From Nocardia africana NBRC 100379 (GTDB lineage Bacteria > Actinomycetota > Actinomycetes > Mycobacteriales > Mycobacteriaceae), in assembly GCF_001612635.1 (NCBI RefSeq), contig NZ_BDAV01000016.1, positions 30,591-94,590 on the forward strand: a stretch of DNA of 64,000 nucleotides, in the 5' to 3' direction. Both the position numbers and the translations under genes were made by a program. This document shows positions 16,422 through 24,819 of the stretch, piece by piece. Below the pieces are notes generated by a model that searched no databases, had not been told where the DNA came from, and saw only the letters and a list, made by a program, of their open reading frames with translations. Position 1 is the first letter of the stretch. Each line of letters starts with the position of its first letter.

Positions 16422-17393
16422 ATGATGCCCCGCGAGACGCCCGCCGGTCATGCCGCCACCGTCATCATCGGTGAGAAGGTCCGTCCAGGTTGCGAGGAGG
16501 CGTTCCTGGCCTGGCAGCACGGGCTCAACAGCATGGCGTCGCAGTATCCGGGATTCATCGCCGCGGAAATCGATCCGCCCGCACACCCACAGGCGCACTG
16601 GTCGCTGATCTACCGCTTCGACTCGATTCCGAATCTGCGCGCGTGGATCAACAGCGCCACCCGTCAGGACAGCCTCGCCGAGGGGCGGCGCTATCTCGAC
16701 GGTCCACCCACCCAGCAGATCGTCACCGGCGCGGCCGCACCACCGGACACCCTCGTCACCGCGGTGGTGACCCATCGAGTCCCTCCCGAGCAGATCGACG
16801 AATTCCTGGAGTGGCAGGACCGGCTTCGCTGCGCGGAGAACAGGTTTCCCGGATTCCGCGGATCGGAGATCTTCCGGCCGATCGAGGGCGTGCAGGACGA
16901 GTGGACGATGCTCTACCGCTACGACAGCGCCGCCGACCTGGACCGCTGGCTGACCTCCACCGAGCGGCAGCGACTACTCGACGAGGGAAAACGCTTCAGC
17001 GACTTCCACTTACGCACGATCGACAACTCGTTCGGCAGCTGGTTCGCCTTCGCGGACGGCGGCCCCGCGCACACACCGTCGCAGACGAAGACGTCGATCG
17101 CGGTGTGGGTCGGTTTGTACCCGACGGTCGTGCTGCTCTCGCTGGCGATGGCGCCCGCAGGGCTGCCGCTGTGGCTGGGCATGCTGATCGGAAACCTGTT
17201 GTCCAGCTTCGTCATGACGTTCGTGACGATGCCGCGCTATGTGAACCCGCTGCTCGAACGCTGGCTGCACCCGGCACCCGGTCCGGCGCGCAAGGCGATC
17301 GAGATTCGCGGCGCCGTGCTCATCACCGCGGTGATGGCGTTCTGGACGGTGCTGTTCTGGCTGGTGACCACCGTGTTCTGGCATCTGCCGTGA
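16422..17393 (+). CDS. duplicated ABM-domain membrane protein
   Basis: 323 aa. Two antibiotic-biosynthesis-monooxygenase (dimeric alpha-beta barrel) repeats occupy residues ~10-95 and ~110-195; each has the paired pattern of YPGFIAAEI/FPGFRGSEI and WSLIYRFDS/WTMLYRYDS. A linker leads to a C-terminal membrane part with helices near 227-265 (VWVGLYPTVVLLSLAMAP, MLIGNLLSSFVMTFV) and 298-320. ABM proteins with this tail are known but uncharacterised. Position inside the molybdenum hydroxylase operon suggests a quinone- or electron-linked partner at the membrane; this is inference. GGGAG precedes the ATG. Confidence 0.75.
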   Translation: MMPRETPAGHAATVIIGEKVRPGCEEAFLAWQHGLNSMASQYPGFIAAEIDPPAHPQAHWSLIYRFDSIPNLRAWINSATRQDSLAEGRRYLDGPPTQQIVTGAAAPPDTLVTAVVTHRVPPEQIDEFLEWQDRLRCAENRFPGFRGSEIFRPIEGVQDEWTMLYRYDSAADLDRWLTSTERQRLLDEGKRFSDFHLRTIDNSFGSWFAFADGGPAHTPSQTKTSIAVWVGLYPTVVLLSLAMAPAGLPLWLGMLIGNLLSSFVMTFVTMPRYVNPLLERWLHPAPGPARKAIEIRGAVLITAVMAFWTVLFWLVTTVFWHLP

Positions 17394-17428
17394 CACCGGC
17401 CCACAACCGAGAAGGAGAAGTGACGACA

Positions 17429-18508
17429 ATGACCGAATCGAACGGCAGCGCGGTCCCGGCCTTCATGCGCCCGGTGATCGCCGACGAGCCGCCGGCCGGC
17501 GCCCGCACCGTCGCCGAACAGTCGGTGCTGGCGCTGAACGCCGCCATGTTGCAGCTGTACGACACATCGCTGGAGAAATTCAAACAGAACATGCTCGACC
17601 AGGTGCCGATCATCCTGGCGCTGTTCACCGGCGCGGGCGGGCAGATGATCCTGTACCGGCCCGGGCGGGAACCGGAAGTAGCGCCGCCCGTGCCGATCGT
17701 CTACCAGCTGGCGAAGTCGGTGGGCCACAGCACCATGGCGATCTACGAGATCGTCGCACCGTACATTTCCAACGCGTACGCCAATCAGCTGTGGCGTCCG
17801 CCGCTGGAGATGTACCGGGCCCAGCACCGCACGGCGTTCGACAGCCTCGGCGCGCTGGACATCTCGGACGAGGACCGCGCGGTGTTCCATGAGATCCTGC
17901 GGCGCAATCTGACCTTCATGGACGAATGCCTCACCCGGGGCGGTTACCGCTACGACGACGTCGAAAAATACATCCGCGACACCGAGCCCTGTTCGGCCCG
18001 GTCGATCGGCATCGGCTCGGGGGCCCAGGTCGGCCACTGGATGGCGGTTCTCGACGAATGGAAGGCGAGCCTCGGCGAGGACTGGGAGCGCACCTACGCG
18101 GTGAGCAACTCGCTCTACGTCGCGCGGCAGAACAACATCCTCTACAGCGTTCTCGTCCAATTCATGGGCACCGAGACGATGGGCGACCGGTTGCTGCTGG
18201 TCGAGACGACGGAATTCGAGACCACGCCGGAGAAGTTGCTCGACGTACTCGGCCGCATCGTCGCCGACCGCTCGCTGGGCATGGTGTTCTTCCGCGACTA
18301 CTACCTCATGGACGCCGAACTGCTCGGTGGCGGCGGGCGCGCGGCCATCGAACGCGAAATGGCCGCGCGCGGACGGGAAGCGGTGCTGCCGCCCCTGGCG
18401 CCGTTCCGTTCCTACGAGTGGCCGTGGAAGACCGACCCCACCAAGGGAACCGGCCCGGCACGACTGGAGGACGTCGGATGCCCCATCCGGCCGGAACCGG
18501 TCGGCTGA
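17429..18508 (+). CDS. conserved protein of unknown function in the molybdenum hydroxylase operon
   Basis: 359 aa, mostly helical, no membrane segment or signal peptide. Visible features: QSVLALNAAMLQLYDTSLEKFKQNMLDQVPIILALFTGAGGQM, an HRTAFDSLGAL stretch, and CSARSIGIGSGAQVGHW in the middle; no nucleotide- or metal-binding signature I can name. ATG 17429 is chosen; an in-frame GTG at 17420 lies too close to the GAAGGAG site. Cotranscription with the oxidase and deaminase genes implies a role in the same pathway, perhaps a substrate-handling or cofactor-dependent enzyme, but no function is claimed. Confidence 0.7.
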   Translation: MTESNGSAVPAFMRPVIADEPPAGARTVAEQSVLALNAAMLQLYDTSLEKFKQNMLDQVPIILALFTGAGGQMILYRPGREPEVAPPVPIVYQLAKSVGHSTMAIYEIVAPYISNAYANQLWRPPLEMYRAQHRTAFDSLGALDISDEDRAVFHEILRRNLTFMDECLTRGGYRYDDVEKYIRDTEPCSARSIGIGSGAQVGHWMAVLDEWKASLGEDWERTYAVSNSLYVARQNNILYSVLVQFMGTETMGDRLLLVETTEFETTPEKLLDVLGRIVADRSLGMVFFRDYYLMDAELLGGGGRAAIEREMAARGREAVLPPLAPFRSYEWPWKTDPTKGTGPARLEDVGCPIRPEPVG

Positions 18509-19008
18509 TGCCGGAGAAGCCGAGTTCCGCGGATTTCACGCAGCGCGCCGTCGACATCGCTCGCGCCAGCGTCGCCGCGGGCGGACTGCCGTTCGGGACC
18601 GTGATCGTCAAGGACGGCGCGATCCTCGCCGAGGGCAGCAATTGTGTCGGCACCACTCACGACCCGACCGACCATGCGGAGATTCGCGCCATCCGCGCGG
18701 CATGCCGGAGGTTGGGCACCGAGTATCTGACCGGCTGCACGGTGTACGCCATCGCGCACCCGTGCCCGATGTGCCTGGCGGCGTTGTACCACTGCGCGCC
18801 CGACGAGGTCGTCTTCCTGGCCACGCGCGAGGATTGCGCGCCGTACCTGAGGGGCGGGAAGGACAAGTACTTCGAGCCCGGCACCTTCTACGCCGAGTTC
18901 GCCAAACCCTGGGAGGAGCGGCGGTTGCCGATGCGCTATCTGCCGCGCGCCGATGCCGTGGCGGTGTACGAGCAGTTCGCGCAGCGGCACGACGGTGAAT
19001 CGTTGTGA
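18478..19008 (+). CDS. cytidine/guanine deaminase-fold nucleobase deaminase
   Basis: 176 aa. The zinc deaminase signature is complete: DHAEIRAIRAA (His zinc ligand, catalytic Glu) and HPCPMCLAAL (two Cys ligands). Length and the ITHDPTDHAE-like context are close to guanine deaminase GuaD of Bacillus type, which makes xanthine, consistent with the upstream xanthine-dehydrogenase-like enzyme. Isocytosine or other base deaminases share this fold. ATG 18478 has GGAGG 7 nt upstream and overlaps the preceding gene by 31 bp; ATG 18508 (TGATG coupling) is the alternative. Last gene of the operon. Confidence 0.8.
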   Translation: MPHPAGTGRLMPEKPSSADFTQRAVDIARASVAAGGLPFGTVIVKDGAILAEGSNCVGTTHDPTDHAEIRAIRAACRRLGTEYLTGCTVYAIAHPCPMCLAALYHCAPDEVVFLATREDCAPYLRGGKDKYFEPGTFYAEFAKPWEERRLPMRYLPRADAVAVYEQFAQRHDGESL

Positions 19009-19027
19009 CACAACGGTATCGGCCACG

Positions 19028-20155
19028 TCACGGGGTGTGGTCGTGGTGGATCGGTCCGGCGAGTTCGGTCAACGGGTGACCGGCGCCGCCCCGGGTGCGC
19101 ATGATGATCTCCGCGACGATCGACACCGCCGTTTCCTGCGGGGTGCGAGCGCCCAGATCCAGGCCTACGGGGCCGGCGAGGCGGCGCAGTTCGGCGTCGG
19201 TGAGTCCCGCCGCGCGCAGGCGGCGCAGCCGATCGTCGTGCGTGCGCCGCGATCCCATCGCGCCGACGTAGCCGAAGGCGGGGAGCCGCAACGCCACCCG
19301 CAGGAGCGGAACATCGAATTTCGGGTCGTGGGTGAGCACGCACACGACGGTCCGGCCGTCGAGGGTGTTCCGCTGCGCCTGCGCGGTGAGGTAGCGATCC
19401 GGCCGGTCCACGACGACCTCGTCGGCGGCCGGAAATCGGTCCACGGTCGCGAACCTCGGGCGGGCGTCGCAGACCGTCACCCGGTAGCCGAGCAGAGCGC
19501 CCTGCTGTGCCAGCGCTGCGGCGAAGTCGATCGCGCCGAAGATCAGCATCCGTGGCCGGGGCGCGAAGGTGTTCACGAAGACATCCATGCCCGCCTCGAA
19601 GGGATGGCCGTCCGGCCCGCAGTTGATCACACCGGCACGGTCGGCCGCGAGCAGCTCGCGCGCACACGCGGCCACGGCGGCGTCGGCTCGTCCGGAGCCG
19701 AGCGATCCGTGGATCGAATCCGGAGTGACGATCAGCCGCCGGCCCAGCCGCGCGCCTTCCGAGGCTGCGACGACCGTGGCGATCGCGGTCGGGCGGTCGG
19801 CGGCGATGTCGGCGCGCACCCTCGGCAGGTGCCGGAACGTCTGCCGCGATATCGGCTCGGCGAAGACGTCGATCTCGCCGCCGCAGGTGAGCCCGATACC
19901 GAACAGCTCATCGGTGTCGACCCCGTAGCTCTGTAGCCGAGGCCGGCCGATCCGCACCACCTCGGTGGCCAGTTCGTAGACGGCCGCGTCCACGCAGCCC
20001 CCGGAGACCGATCCGGCGACGCTGCCGTCGGGAGCCACGATCATCGCCGCACCCGCCGGGCGCGGTGACGATCCCCTGGTGCGTACGACCGTGGCGACAC
20101 CGGCGGTGCCACCGGATCGCCAGATGGGCGTCAGTGCCGCCAGGACGTCGCGCAC
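19028..20155 (-). CDS. xdhC: XdhC/CoxI family molybdenum hydroxylase maturation factor
   Basis: 375 aa. N-terminal XdhC_CoxI domain: GVATVVRTRGSSPRPAGAAMIVAPDGSVAGSVSGGCVDAAVYE and TCGGEIDVFAEP. C-terminal Rossmann XdhC_C domain: RMLIFGAIDFAAALAQQGALLGYRVTVCDARPRF, then LTHDPKFDVPLL and FGYVGAMGSRRT. XdhC binds molybdenum cofactor, promotes its sulfuration and inserts it into xanthine dehydrogenase. GTG 20155 gives the family-typical MRDVL start; the open frame extends much further without homology. Convergent with the deaminase gene (19-bp gap), supporting service of the adjacent hydroxylase. Confidence 0.88.
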   Translation of the reverse strand: MRDVLAALTPIWRSGGTAGVATVVRTRGSSPRPAGAAMIVAPDGSVAGSVSGGCVDAAVYELATEVVRIGRPRLQSYGVDTDELFGIGLTCGGEIDVFAEPISRQTFRHLPRVRADIAADRPTAIATVVAASEGARLGRRLIVTPDSIHGSLGSGRADAAVAACARELLAADRAGVINCGPDGHPFEAGMDVFVNTFAPRPRMLIFGAIDFAAALAQQGALLGYRVTVCDARPRFATVDRFPAADEVVVDRPDRYLTAQAQRNTLDGRTVVCVLTHDPKFDVPLLRVALRLPAFGYVGAMGSRRTHDDRLRRLRAAGLTDAELRRLAGPVGLDLGARTPQETAVSIVAEIIMRTRGGAGHPLTELAGPIHHDHTP

Positions 20156-20422
20156 TGCCGTACGCACCCTTCGGTCGCAGTGTCCGACTGCTGTAACCGC
20201 ATCTTTGAATGATGCGCGCCCCCGGGCAATCGCGCGGCAACAATGGGCAGTCGTGGCGAATGATCTCCGCAGGAGCCGGTCAGCTCGTCCCCGCTCGTCG
20301 CCGCTCAGCCGGGGGCATCGCATCGCCGCGTCCGCTGCCGTACATACTGGCCACGACACAGCAGACACGAGGACCGACCGTGCCGGCGGTGCGCCCCGCT
20401 GTGGCGCGTCCCGTGCGGCGGT

Positions 20423-21349
20423 GTGGGCGACGACGAAAGTGGGCAGGTGCGCAGCGGATCGGTGGATGGCGACATACCGGAAAACAGGGGCTCCCTGGGC
20501 CGTTCGACGGTCCCGGCACCGCCGTCCTGGTCCTCGATCCCGCCCGGCGACCACGATGTGCGACTGGTCGTCTGCGATATGGACGGCACCCTGCTCACCG
20601 ATTCCGGTGTCGTGCCCGACACGTTCTGGCCGCTGCTCGAGGTGATGCGTTCGCGGGGAGTGACCTTCGTGCCGGCCAGCGGGCGGCAGTACGCGACGCT
20701 GGCCGCACTGTTCGAGCGGGCGCCGGAGGGCGTGTCGTACATCGCCGAGAACGGTTGTCTCGTCGTGCATTCCGGCGTCGTCGTGTCCACGGCCTGCCTG
20801 GAGTTCGATACCGTGCGAGAGGTCGTGCGGGCGACTCGGGAAGCGCCCGGCGCGGCCGGACTCGGACTGGTGGTGTGCGGCCTGGACAGCGCCTATATCG
20901 AGCGCACGGATACGGCGTTCGTCGCCGAGGCGGCGAAGTACTACGCCCGCCTCGACCACGTCGACGATCTCACCGCGGTGACCGACAAGGTGCTGAAGCT
21001 GGCGATCTACGACTTCGCCGATGCCGAGCGGACGGCCGAGCGGGTGTTCGGATCGATCGCCGCACGCGAGCAGGTCGTGGTGTCCGGCAAACACTGGATC
21101 GACATCATGAGCCGTGACGCGGACAAGGGTCGCGCGGTGCGGTCGCTGCAGGAGGCGCTCGGGATCCCGCCCACCCGCACCGCGGTGTTCGGCGACTACC
21201 TCAACGATCTCGAGATGCTCGATGCCGCGCGGTGGTCGTTCGCGATGGCCAACGCCCACCCCGAGGTTCGGGCCCGCGCCCGCTACCTCGCTCCCGCCAA
21301 CGACGCGGACGGCGTCGTGACGGTGTTGTCGCGAATGTTCGACTCCTGA
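20423..21349 (+). CDS. Cof-type HAD superfamily phosphatase
   Basis: 308 aa from ATG 20423. HAD motif I is VVCDMDGTLLTDSG, motif II FVPASGRQYA, Lys of motif III is in KVLKLAIYDF, and motif IV reads AVFGDYLNDLEMLDAA; a Cof-type C2 cap lies between. Such enzymes dephosphorylate sugar phosphates or nucleotides; the substrate is not predictable. The ~45 residues before motif I look disordered and non-conserved, so the true start may be GTG 20558 just before VRLVVCDMDG; neither has a good ribosome site. Confidence 0.8.
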   Translation: MGDDESGQVRSGSVDGDIPENRGSLGRSTVPAPPSWSSIPPGDHDVRLVVCDMDGTLLTDSGVVPDTFWPLLEVMRSRGVTFVPASGRQYATLAALFERAPEGVSYIAENGCLVVHSGVVVSTACLEFDTVREVVRATREAPGAAGLGLVVCGLDSAYIERTDTAFVAEAAKYYARLDHVDDLTAVTDKVLKLAIYDFADAERTAERVFGSIAAREQVVVSGKHWIDIMSRDADKGRAVRSLQEALGIPPTRTAVFGDYLNDLEMLDAARWSFAMANAHPEVRARARYLAPANDADGVVTVLSRMFDS

Positions 21350-21359
21350 GCACTGCCCG

Positions 21360-22211
21360 TCACACCGCGCGCTCGGGTGCGCCGGCCATCCGGAGCACCG
21401 CGGCGGCCACTTGATCCGGGCACTCGGCCGGCACGATGTGCTCGGAGTCGGCGTCCTCGAACCGGCCGTTCACCCGATCGGCGAATCGGCGTTGGTACTC
21501 GCGGATGGTGTCGTGGTGGCGGGCGTGCAATCGGTTGGCGCGCAGCGCGGAGATGACCACGACCTCGCCGCGCGGTGGCTGCGGTGGATTGTCGCGGAAT
21601 GCGCCGATGCCCGTGGCGAAGGCATCGAATTCGCTTCGTGTGCAGGCTATCCCGGCGGGGGTGAAATCCTCCCGCAGCATGGTCTCGTAGGTGTCGGCGG
21701 GAAACATCCGGCCGTAGGACCCCGTCAGCACCCGCATCACCGGACGCCAGCGCGCGAGCGACTGTTGCACCGCGAGAATACGATCCGTCTTCGCCGCGGT
21801 CGCCGCCCAGTCCGCGTAGAACGGAGCCGCTTCCGGAGTCGGATCGACCAGCACCACACCGATCGGCTGCGGCACGAGATGTTCCGCCGCGCGGCGCACG
21901 ATCAGCCCACCCATGCTGTGCCCCACCAGAATCAGCCGGCGCGGTGCCAGTGCCTCGATCAACGCGGCCAGCGTGGCCGCCATCTCCTCGATGCTCTGTG
22001 GCGGCTGCACCCGAGCGCTGCGGCCGCGACCGGCACGGTCGTAGGTGACGGTCCGTACGGCATCGCCGAGCCGGGACACCACCGGATCCCACAGCGTGCG
22101 CCCGGCGCCGGCACCGGATTCGAAGAGCACACAGGTCTCCCCCGCACCGGCCCGCTCCACATATAACTCGATGCCGCGCACCGTCATTCGTTCGCCTGGC
22201 ACGTTGCGCAT
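21360..22211 (-). CDS. alpha/beta hydrolase
   Basis: 283 aa. Oxyanion region LFESGAGAG, nucleophile elbow GHSMGG (Ser at about 105), acid Asp probably in VVLVDPTPE, and a late DADSEHIVPAE containing the catalytic His. Family members are esterases, lactonases or peptidases; the substrate is unknown. ATG 22211 follows GAGAGGGGA. Divergent from a small wHTH regulator, with paired TTGG/CCAA half-sites in the 62-bp gap, so it is likely the target of that regulator. Confidence 0.82.
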   Translation of the reverse strand: MRNVPGERMTVRGIELYVERAGAGETCVLFESGAGAGRTLWDPVVSRLGDAVRTVTYDRAGRGRSARVQPPQSIEEMAATLAALIEALAPRRLILVGHSMGGLIVRRAAEHLVPQPIGVVLVDPTPEAAPFYADWAATAAKTDRILAVQQSLARWRPVMRVLTGSYGRMFPADTYETMLREDFTPAGIACTRSEFDAFATGIGAFRDNPPQPPRGEVVVISALRANRLHARHHDTIREYQRRFADRVNGRFEDADSEHIVPAECPDQVAAAVLRMAGAPERAV

Positions 22212-22230
22212 CCGGATCCCCTCTCGAACA

Positions 22231-22255
22231 ATACCAACTTTGGAAATGATACCAA
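22231..22255. promoter_or_regulatory. candidate ArsR-family operator between divergent genes
   Basis: ATACCAA occurs twice (22231-22237 and 22249-22255); CCAACTTTGG (22234-22243) is a palindrome and TTGG/CCAA pairs recur. The site fills the 62-bp gap between the hydrolase start (22211) and the HTH gene start (22274), where both promoters must lie. Confidence 0.45.
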
Positions 22256-22273
22256 TAATGGGATAGTTGAGAT

Positions 22274-22810
22274 ATGGATCCTGCCGATCTCCTTCTGCAT
22301 CCGGTGCGGCTGCGCATCGTGCACGCCCTGTCCGGGGGCGCGCCGCGAAACGCCGGTGAGTTGTGCGACCGCCTGCGCGATGTGCCCCGGACGACGATCT
22401 ACCGGCACCTGGGACTGCTGGTGGAGGGCGGCATCCTGGAGGTCGCCGGTGAGCGGCGGATTCGCGGTGCGGTCGAGCGGTCCTATCGGCTGCGCGCCGA
22501 CCGCCCCGCGATCGACGCCGACGCGGCCGCGGCCATGACACTCGACGACCACCGTCGTGGATTCGCCACCGCCATGGCCGTCCTGATCGCCGAATTCGAC
22601 GCCTACCTCGACGAGCCCGGCGCCGATCCGGTCGCGGACGCCGTCGGCTATCGCCAAGGCACACTGTGGCTTTCACCCGACGAACGCAATGCCATGCTCG
22701 ACGGATTTCGCCGCGTCCTCGCCTCCGTCAGCGGGAACGGTCCCGGCCCGGATCGCCGCCCCTATCTGATCAGTCCGGTCATGTTTCCCGGTGCGCGCAC
22801 ACCCGGCTGA
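22274..22810 (+). CDS. ArsR-like winged-helix transcriptional regulator
   Basis: 178 aa. The first 75 residues form a wHTH (LLLHPVRLRIVHALSGG, AGELCDRLRDVPRTTIYRHLGLLVEGGILEV). The C-terminal half (LDDHRRGFATAMAVLIAEFDAYLDEP, LWLSPDERNAMLDGF) resembles PadR/ArsR-type dimerisation regions of actinobacterial regulators that control a divergent hydrolase. No metal-binding cysteines, so it senses something other than metals. Likely represses itself and the hydrolase. Confidence 0.8.
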   Translation: MDPADLLLHPVRLRIVHALSGGAPRNAGELCDRLRDVPRTTIYRHLGLLVEGGILEVAGERRIRGAVERSYRLRADRPAIDADAAAAMTLDDHRRGFATAMAVLIAEFDAYLDEPGADPVADAVGYRQGTLWLSPDERNAMLDGFRRVLASVSGNGPGPDRRPYLISPVMFPGARTPG

Positions 22811-22867
22811 GGCAGTCACATCGCGTTCGTCGTGCGTGCGGGATACGGACGTGCGAGGCTGGGCGAC

Positions 22868-23248
22868 ATGTCCGAACGTGCGGATGTCTCACCGAATCTC
22901 ACCGAACAGGGCCGCGGCCCGGCCATCGCGCGAGTCGCGACCGAACTGATCGCCTGGGTCGCGGCGCCGTGGGCGCTCGCCTCGTGGTCCGTGCCGGCGG
23001 CGGTGATCGCGGTGGTCGTCCTGATCGGTGTACCGGCGATCTTCGCCACCCGCGGCGACAAGAAGCAGGTGCTCGTCGCCGTCCCCGGCTGGGCCACCAT
23101 CACGATGATGCTGGTGCTGATCGCCGCGGCGGTGCTGGGCGCCTGGTTCGCCTGGCCGGCCTGGGTCGCCGTGCTCGTCACCGTGCTGGCGGTCGCGACC
23201 GTCGGTACCGAACTGCCGCGCTGGCGGTGGCTGGCCCGCGCGCCCTGA
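22868..23248 (+). CDS. four-helix membrane protein
   Basis: 126 aa. After a short soluble N-terminus, hydrophobic helices are at about residues 22-40, 42-58, 70-95 and 95-115, with a basic ATRGDKKQ loop. Start ATG 22868 (MSERADVS) fits the conserved region; the frame extends upstream to 22832 without support. Small YrdB-like membrane proteins of this size are common; function unknown. Confidence 0.65.
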   Translation: MSERADVSPNLTEQGRGPAIARVATELIAWVAAPWALASWSVPAAVIAVVVLIGVPAIFATRGDKKQVLVAVPGWATITMMLVLIAAAVLGAWFAWPAWVAVLVTVLAVATVGTELPRWRWLARAP

Positions 23249-23371
23249 CGCCGCTTTCTCTCCCGAGACGTTCTGTTTACGCCCGTCGAGGCCGGGTATC
23301 TGCGATTTGTTACCGACGTACGGCCGAACGCGGCAGCGCCTGGATAACAAAAGGCAAAGGGAGAGTTTCAC

Positions 23372-23527
23372 ATGATTATTCTGGGAGTCATCCTCCTCGT
23401 TCTCGGGTTCGTTTTCAGCATCCCGATCCTCTGGACCCTGGGCATCATCGCCGTCGTCATCGGCGCGATCCTGGCCCTGCTCGGAGCGTTCGGACGTCCG
23501 GTCGCCGGCCGCGCACATTATTTCTAG
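23372..23527 (+). CDS. DUF6131-like small hydrophobic protein (51 aa)
   Basis: The peptide begins MIILGVILLVLGFVFSIPI, continues as a second helix (WTLGIIAVVIGAILALLGAFG) and ends in RPVAGRAHYF. This two-helix pattern with a GRP..GRxHY end matches the DUF6131 type widespread in mycobacteria and nocardiae. AAAGGGAGAG lies just upstream. Function unknown, presumably inner membrane. Followed by a strong terminator. Confidence 0.75.
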   Translation: MIILGVILLVLGFVFSIPILWTLGIIAVVIGAILALLGAFGRPVAGRAHYF

Positions 23528-23550
23528 CGACGGCGAATTCCTTTCTCCGG

Positions 23551-23586
23551 AGCGCGTACTCCCACCAAGTGGCGGGAGTGCGCGCT
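23551..23586 (+). terminator. hairpin terminator
   Basis: AGCGCGTACTCCC (23551-23563) pairs with GGGAGTGCGCGCT (23574-23586) over 13 positions with one T-G wobble and a 10-nt loop. It lies 24 bp after the DUF6131-like gene. Confidence 0.65.
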
Positions 23587-23689
23587 TCGCCATTCGTGGG
23601 TGCATACCGCATCGCTTCGGCGCATCCGGGAACAAAACCCGGGTCGGGCATCCTTGGACGGTATACGCCGACCCAGAAGGAGACCCGTA

Positions 23690-24316
23690 GTGACCGAACT
23701 GCTTCCGCTCACCCCGGATGAACTGCTGACCACCACGCGTGCCGTGCGCCGCCGTCTGGATCTGACGCGGCCCGTGCCGCTGGAGGTGATCCGCGAGGCG
23801 CTGGAGGTGGCCCTGCAGGCGCCGTCCGGAGGTAATCGGCAGCATTGGCACTGGATCGTGCTCACCGATCCGGCGGTCAAGGCGCAGGTCGCGGAGCATT
23901 ACCGGCGCTCCCATCTGGCCTACCGGGAGGCCGGGGGCGAACCCGCCGACGAGAGCGCCGCACGCATCGCCACCAGTTCGGATTATCTGCGTGAGGTGAT
24001 GGCGGAGGTCCCGGTGCTGGTGATCGGTGCGATCAGCACGGGCACCAGTGGGGCACTGCCCGACAACCAGGCGGGACTGTGGGGTTCGCTGCTTCCGGCG
24101 GCGTGGAGCCTGGCGCTGGCATTGCGCGCGCGGGGCCTCGGAACCACCTGGACCACACTGCATTTGCAGTACGAGCGCGAGGTCGCGAAGATTCTCGGCA
24201 TTCCCGACGACGTCCGCCAGGGGGTGCTACTCCCGGTCGCCTACACCAAGGGCACCGACTTCCGGCCCGGCCCGCGTGTGGATCTGGACTCGGTACTGCA
24301 CATCAACGGCTGGTGA
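23690..24316 (+). CDS. nitroreductase family protein
   Basis: 208 aa. FMN-binding signature RAVRRRLDLTRPVPLEVI near the start, LQAPSGGNRQHWHWIVL (the APSGGN motif), and GLWGSLLPAAWSLALALRARGLGTTWTT followed by ILGIPDDVRQGVLLPVAYT, the C-terminal nitroreductase block. Members reduce nitroaromatics, quinones or flavins. GTG 23690 has AGGAG 7 nt upstream; the frame to 23600 is unsupported. It stands as a single gene. Confidence 0.85.
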   Translation: MTELLPLTPDELLTTTRAVRRRLDLTRPVPLEVIREALEVALQAPSGGNRQHWHWIVLTDPAVKAQVAEHYRRSHLAYREAGGEPADESAARIATSSDYLREVMAEVPVLVIGAISTGTSGALPDNQAGLWGSLLPAAWSLALALRARGLGTTWTTLHLQYEREVAKILGIPDDVRQGVLLPVAYTKGTDFRPGPRVDLDSVLHINGW

Positions 24317-24463
24317 GAGGGCTGCCCGGCCGGACGACGTTCGTAGCCGTCGGGTTCGCGGATGTTGTGACACAACCCATACGCCGCTTCTGCGAGATAT
24401 GTTGTGGCGCTTGGGGTTCGGGGTAGGTCTGGAGTACCGACCGATCGCGGAAGGAGAGAGCTC

Positions 24464-24604
24464 GTGAACGTTTCGATCACCGCTTCCCACCGTCGCCGCC
24501 GGGCCACGCCGAACGACACCGAGGACCCCCGGTCCGCCGTCCTCGTCCTGATGGTCTGGGCCGCATTGATCGTCGCGGCCGGCGTACTCCTCATCTCGCT
24601 CTAG
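24464..24604 (+). CDS. single-pass membrane peptide (46 aa)
   Basis: Starts at GTG 24464 behind AGGAGAG. The N-terminal half is basic and hydrophilic (SHRRRRATPNDTEDPRS), the C-terminal half one helix (AVLVLMVWAALIVAAGVLLISL). No family recognised. Its codon pattern and ribosome site support it as a real short gene. Confidence 0.55.
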   Translation: MNVSITASHRRRRATPNDTEDPRSAVLVLMVWAALIVAAGVLLISL

Positions 24605-24662
24605 GCGTTTGCCGCTCGGCTGTCGAGGTAGTCCGCTACGAACCTCGAGAAAGGACGACTTC

Positions 24663-24818
24663 ATGTCCCAACCGAATCATCCGCACGACGACGACACCGA
24701 CGAACCGCGGGGCGGGCGGCCCGGACCGGTGGACGAGGGCGACAACGGCGGGATGGCGACCCGGGAGGTCGCCGACGACGTCGGCACCGAGGAGCACGCC
24801 CAGGAACCGCCGGACTGA
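24663..24818 (+). CDS. small acidic disordered protein (51 aa)
   Basis: Rich in Asp, Glu, Gly and Pro (HDDDTDEPRGGRPGPVDEGDNGG), no helix or fold predicted by eye. Start ATG 24663 has AAAGGA upstream. Similar short acidic proteins are common in nocardiae; function unknown. It ends 1 bp before the stop of the convergent hydrolase gene. Confidence 0.55.
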   Translation: MSQPNHPHDDDTDEPRGGRPGPVDEGDNGGMATREVADDVGTEEHAQEPPD

Positions 24819-24819
24819 G

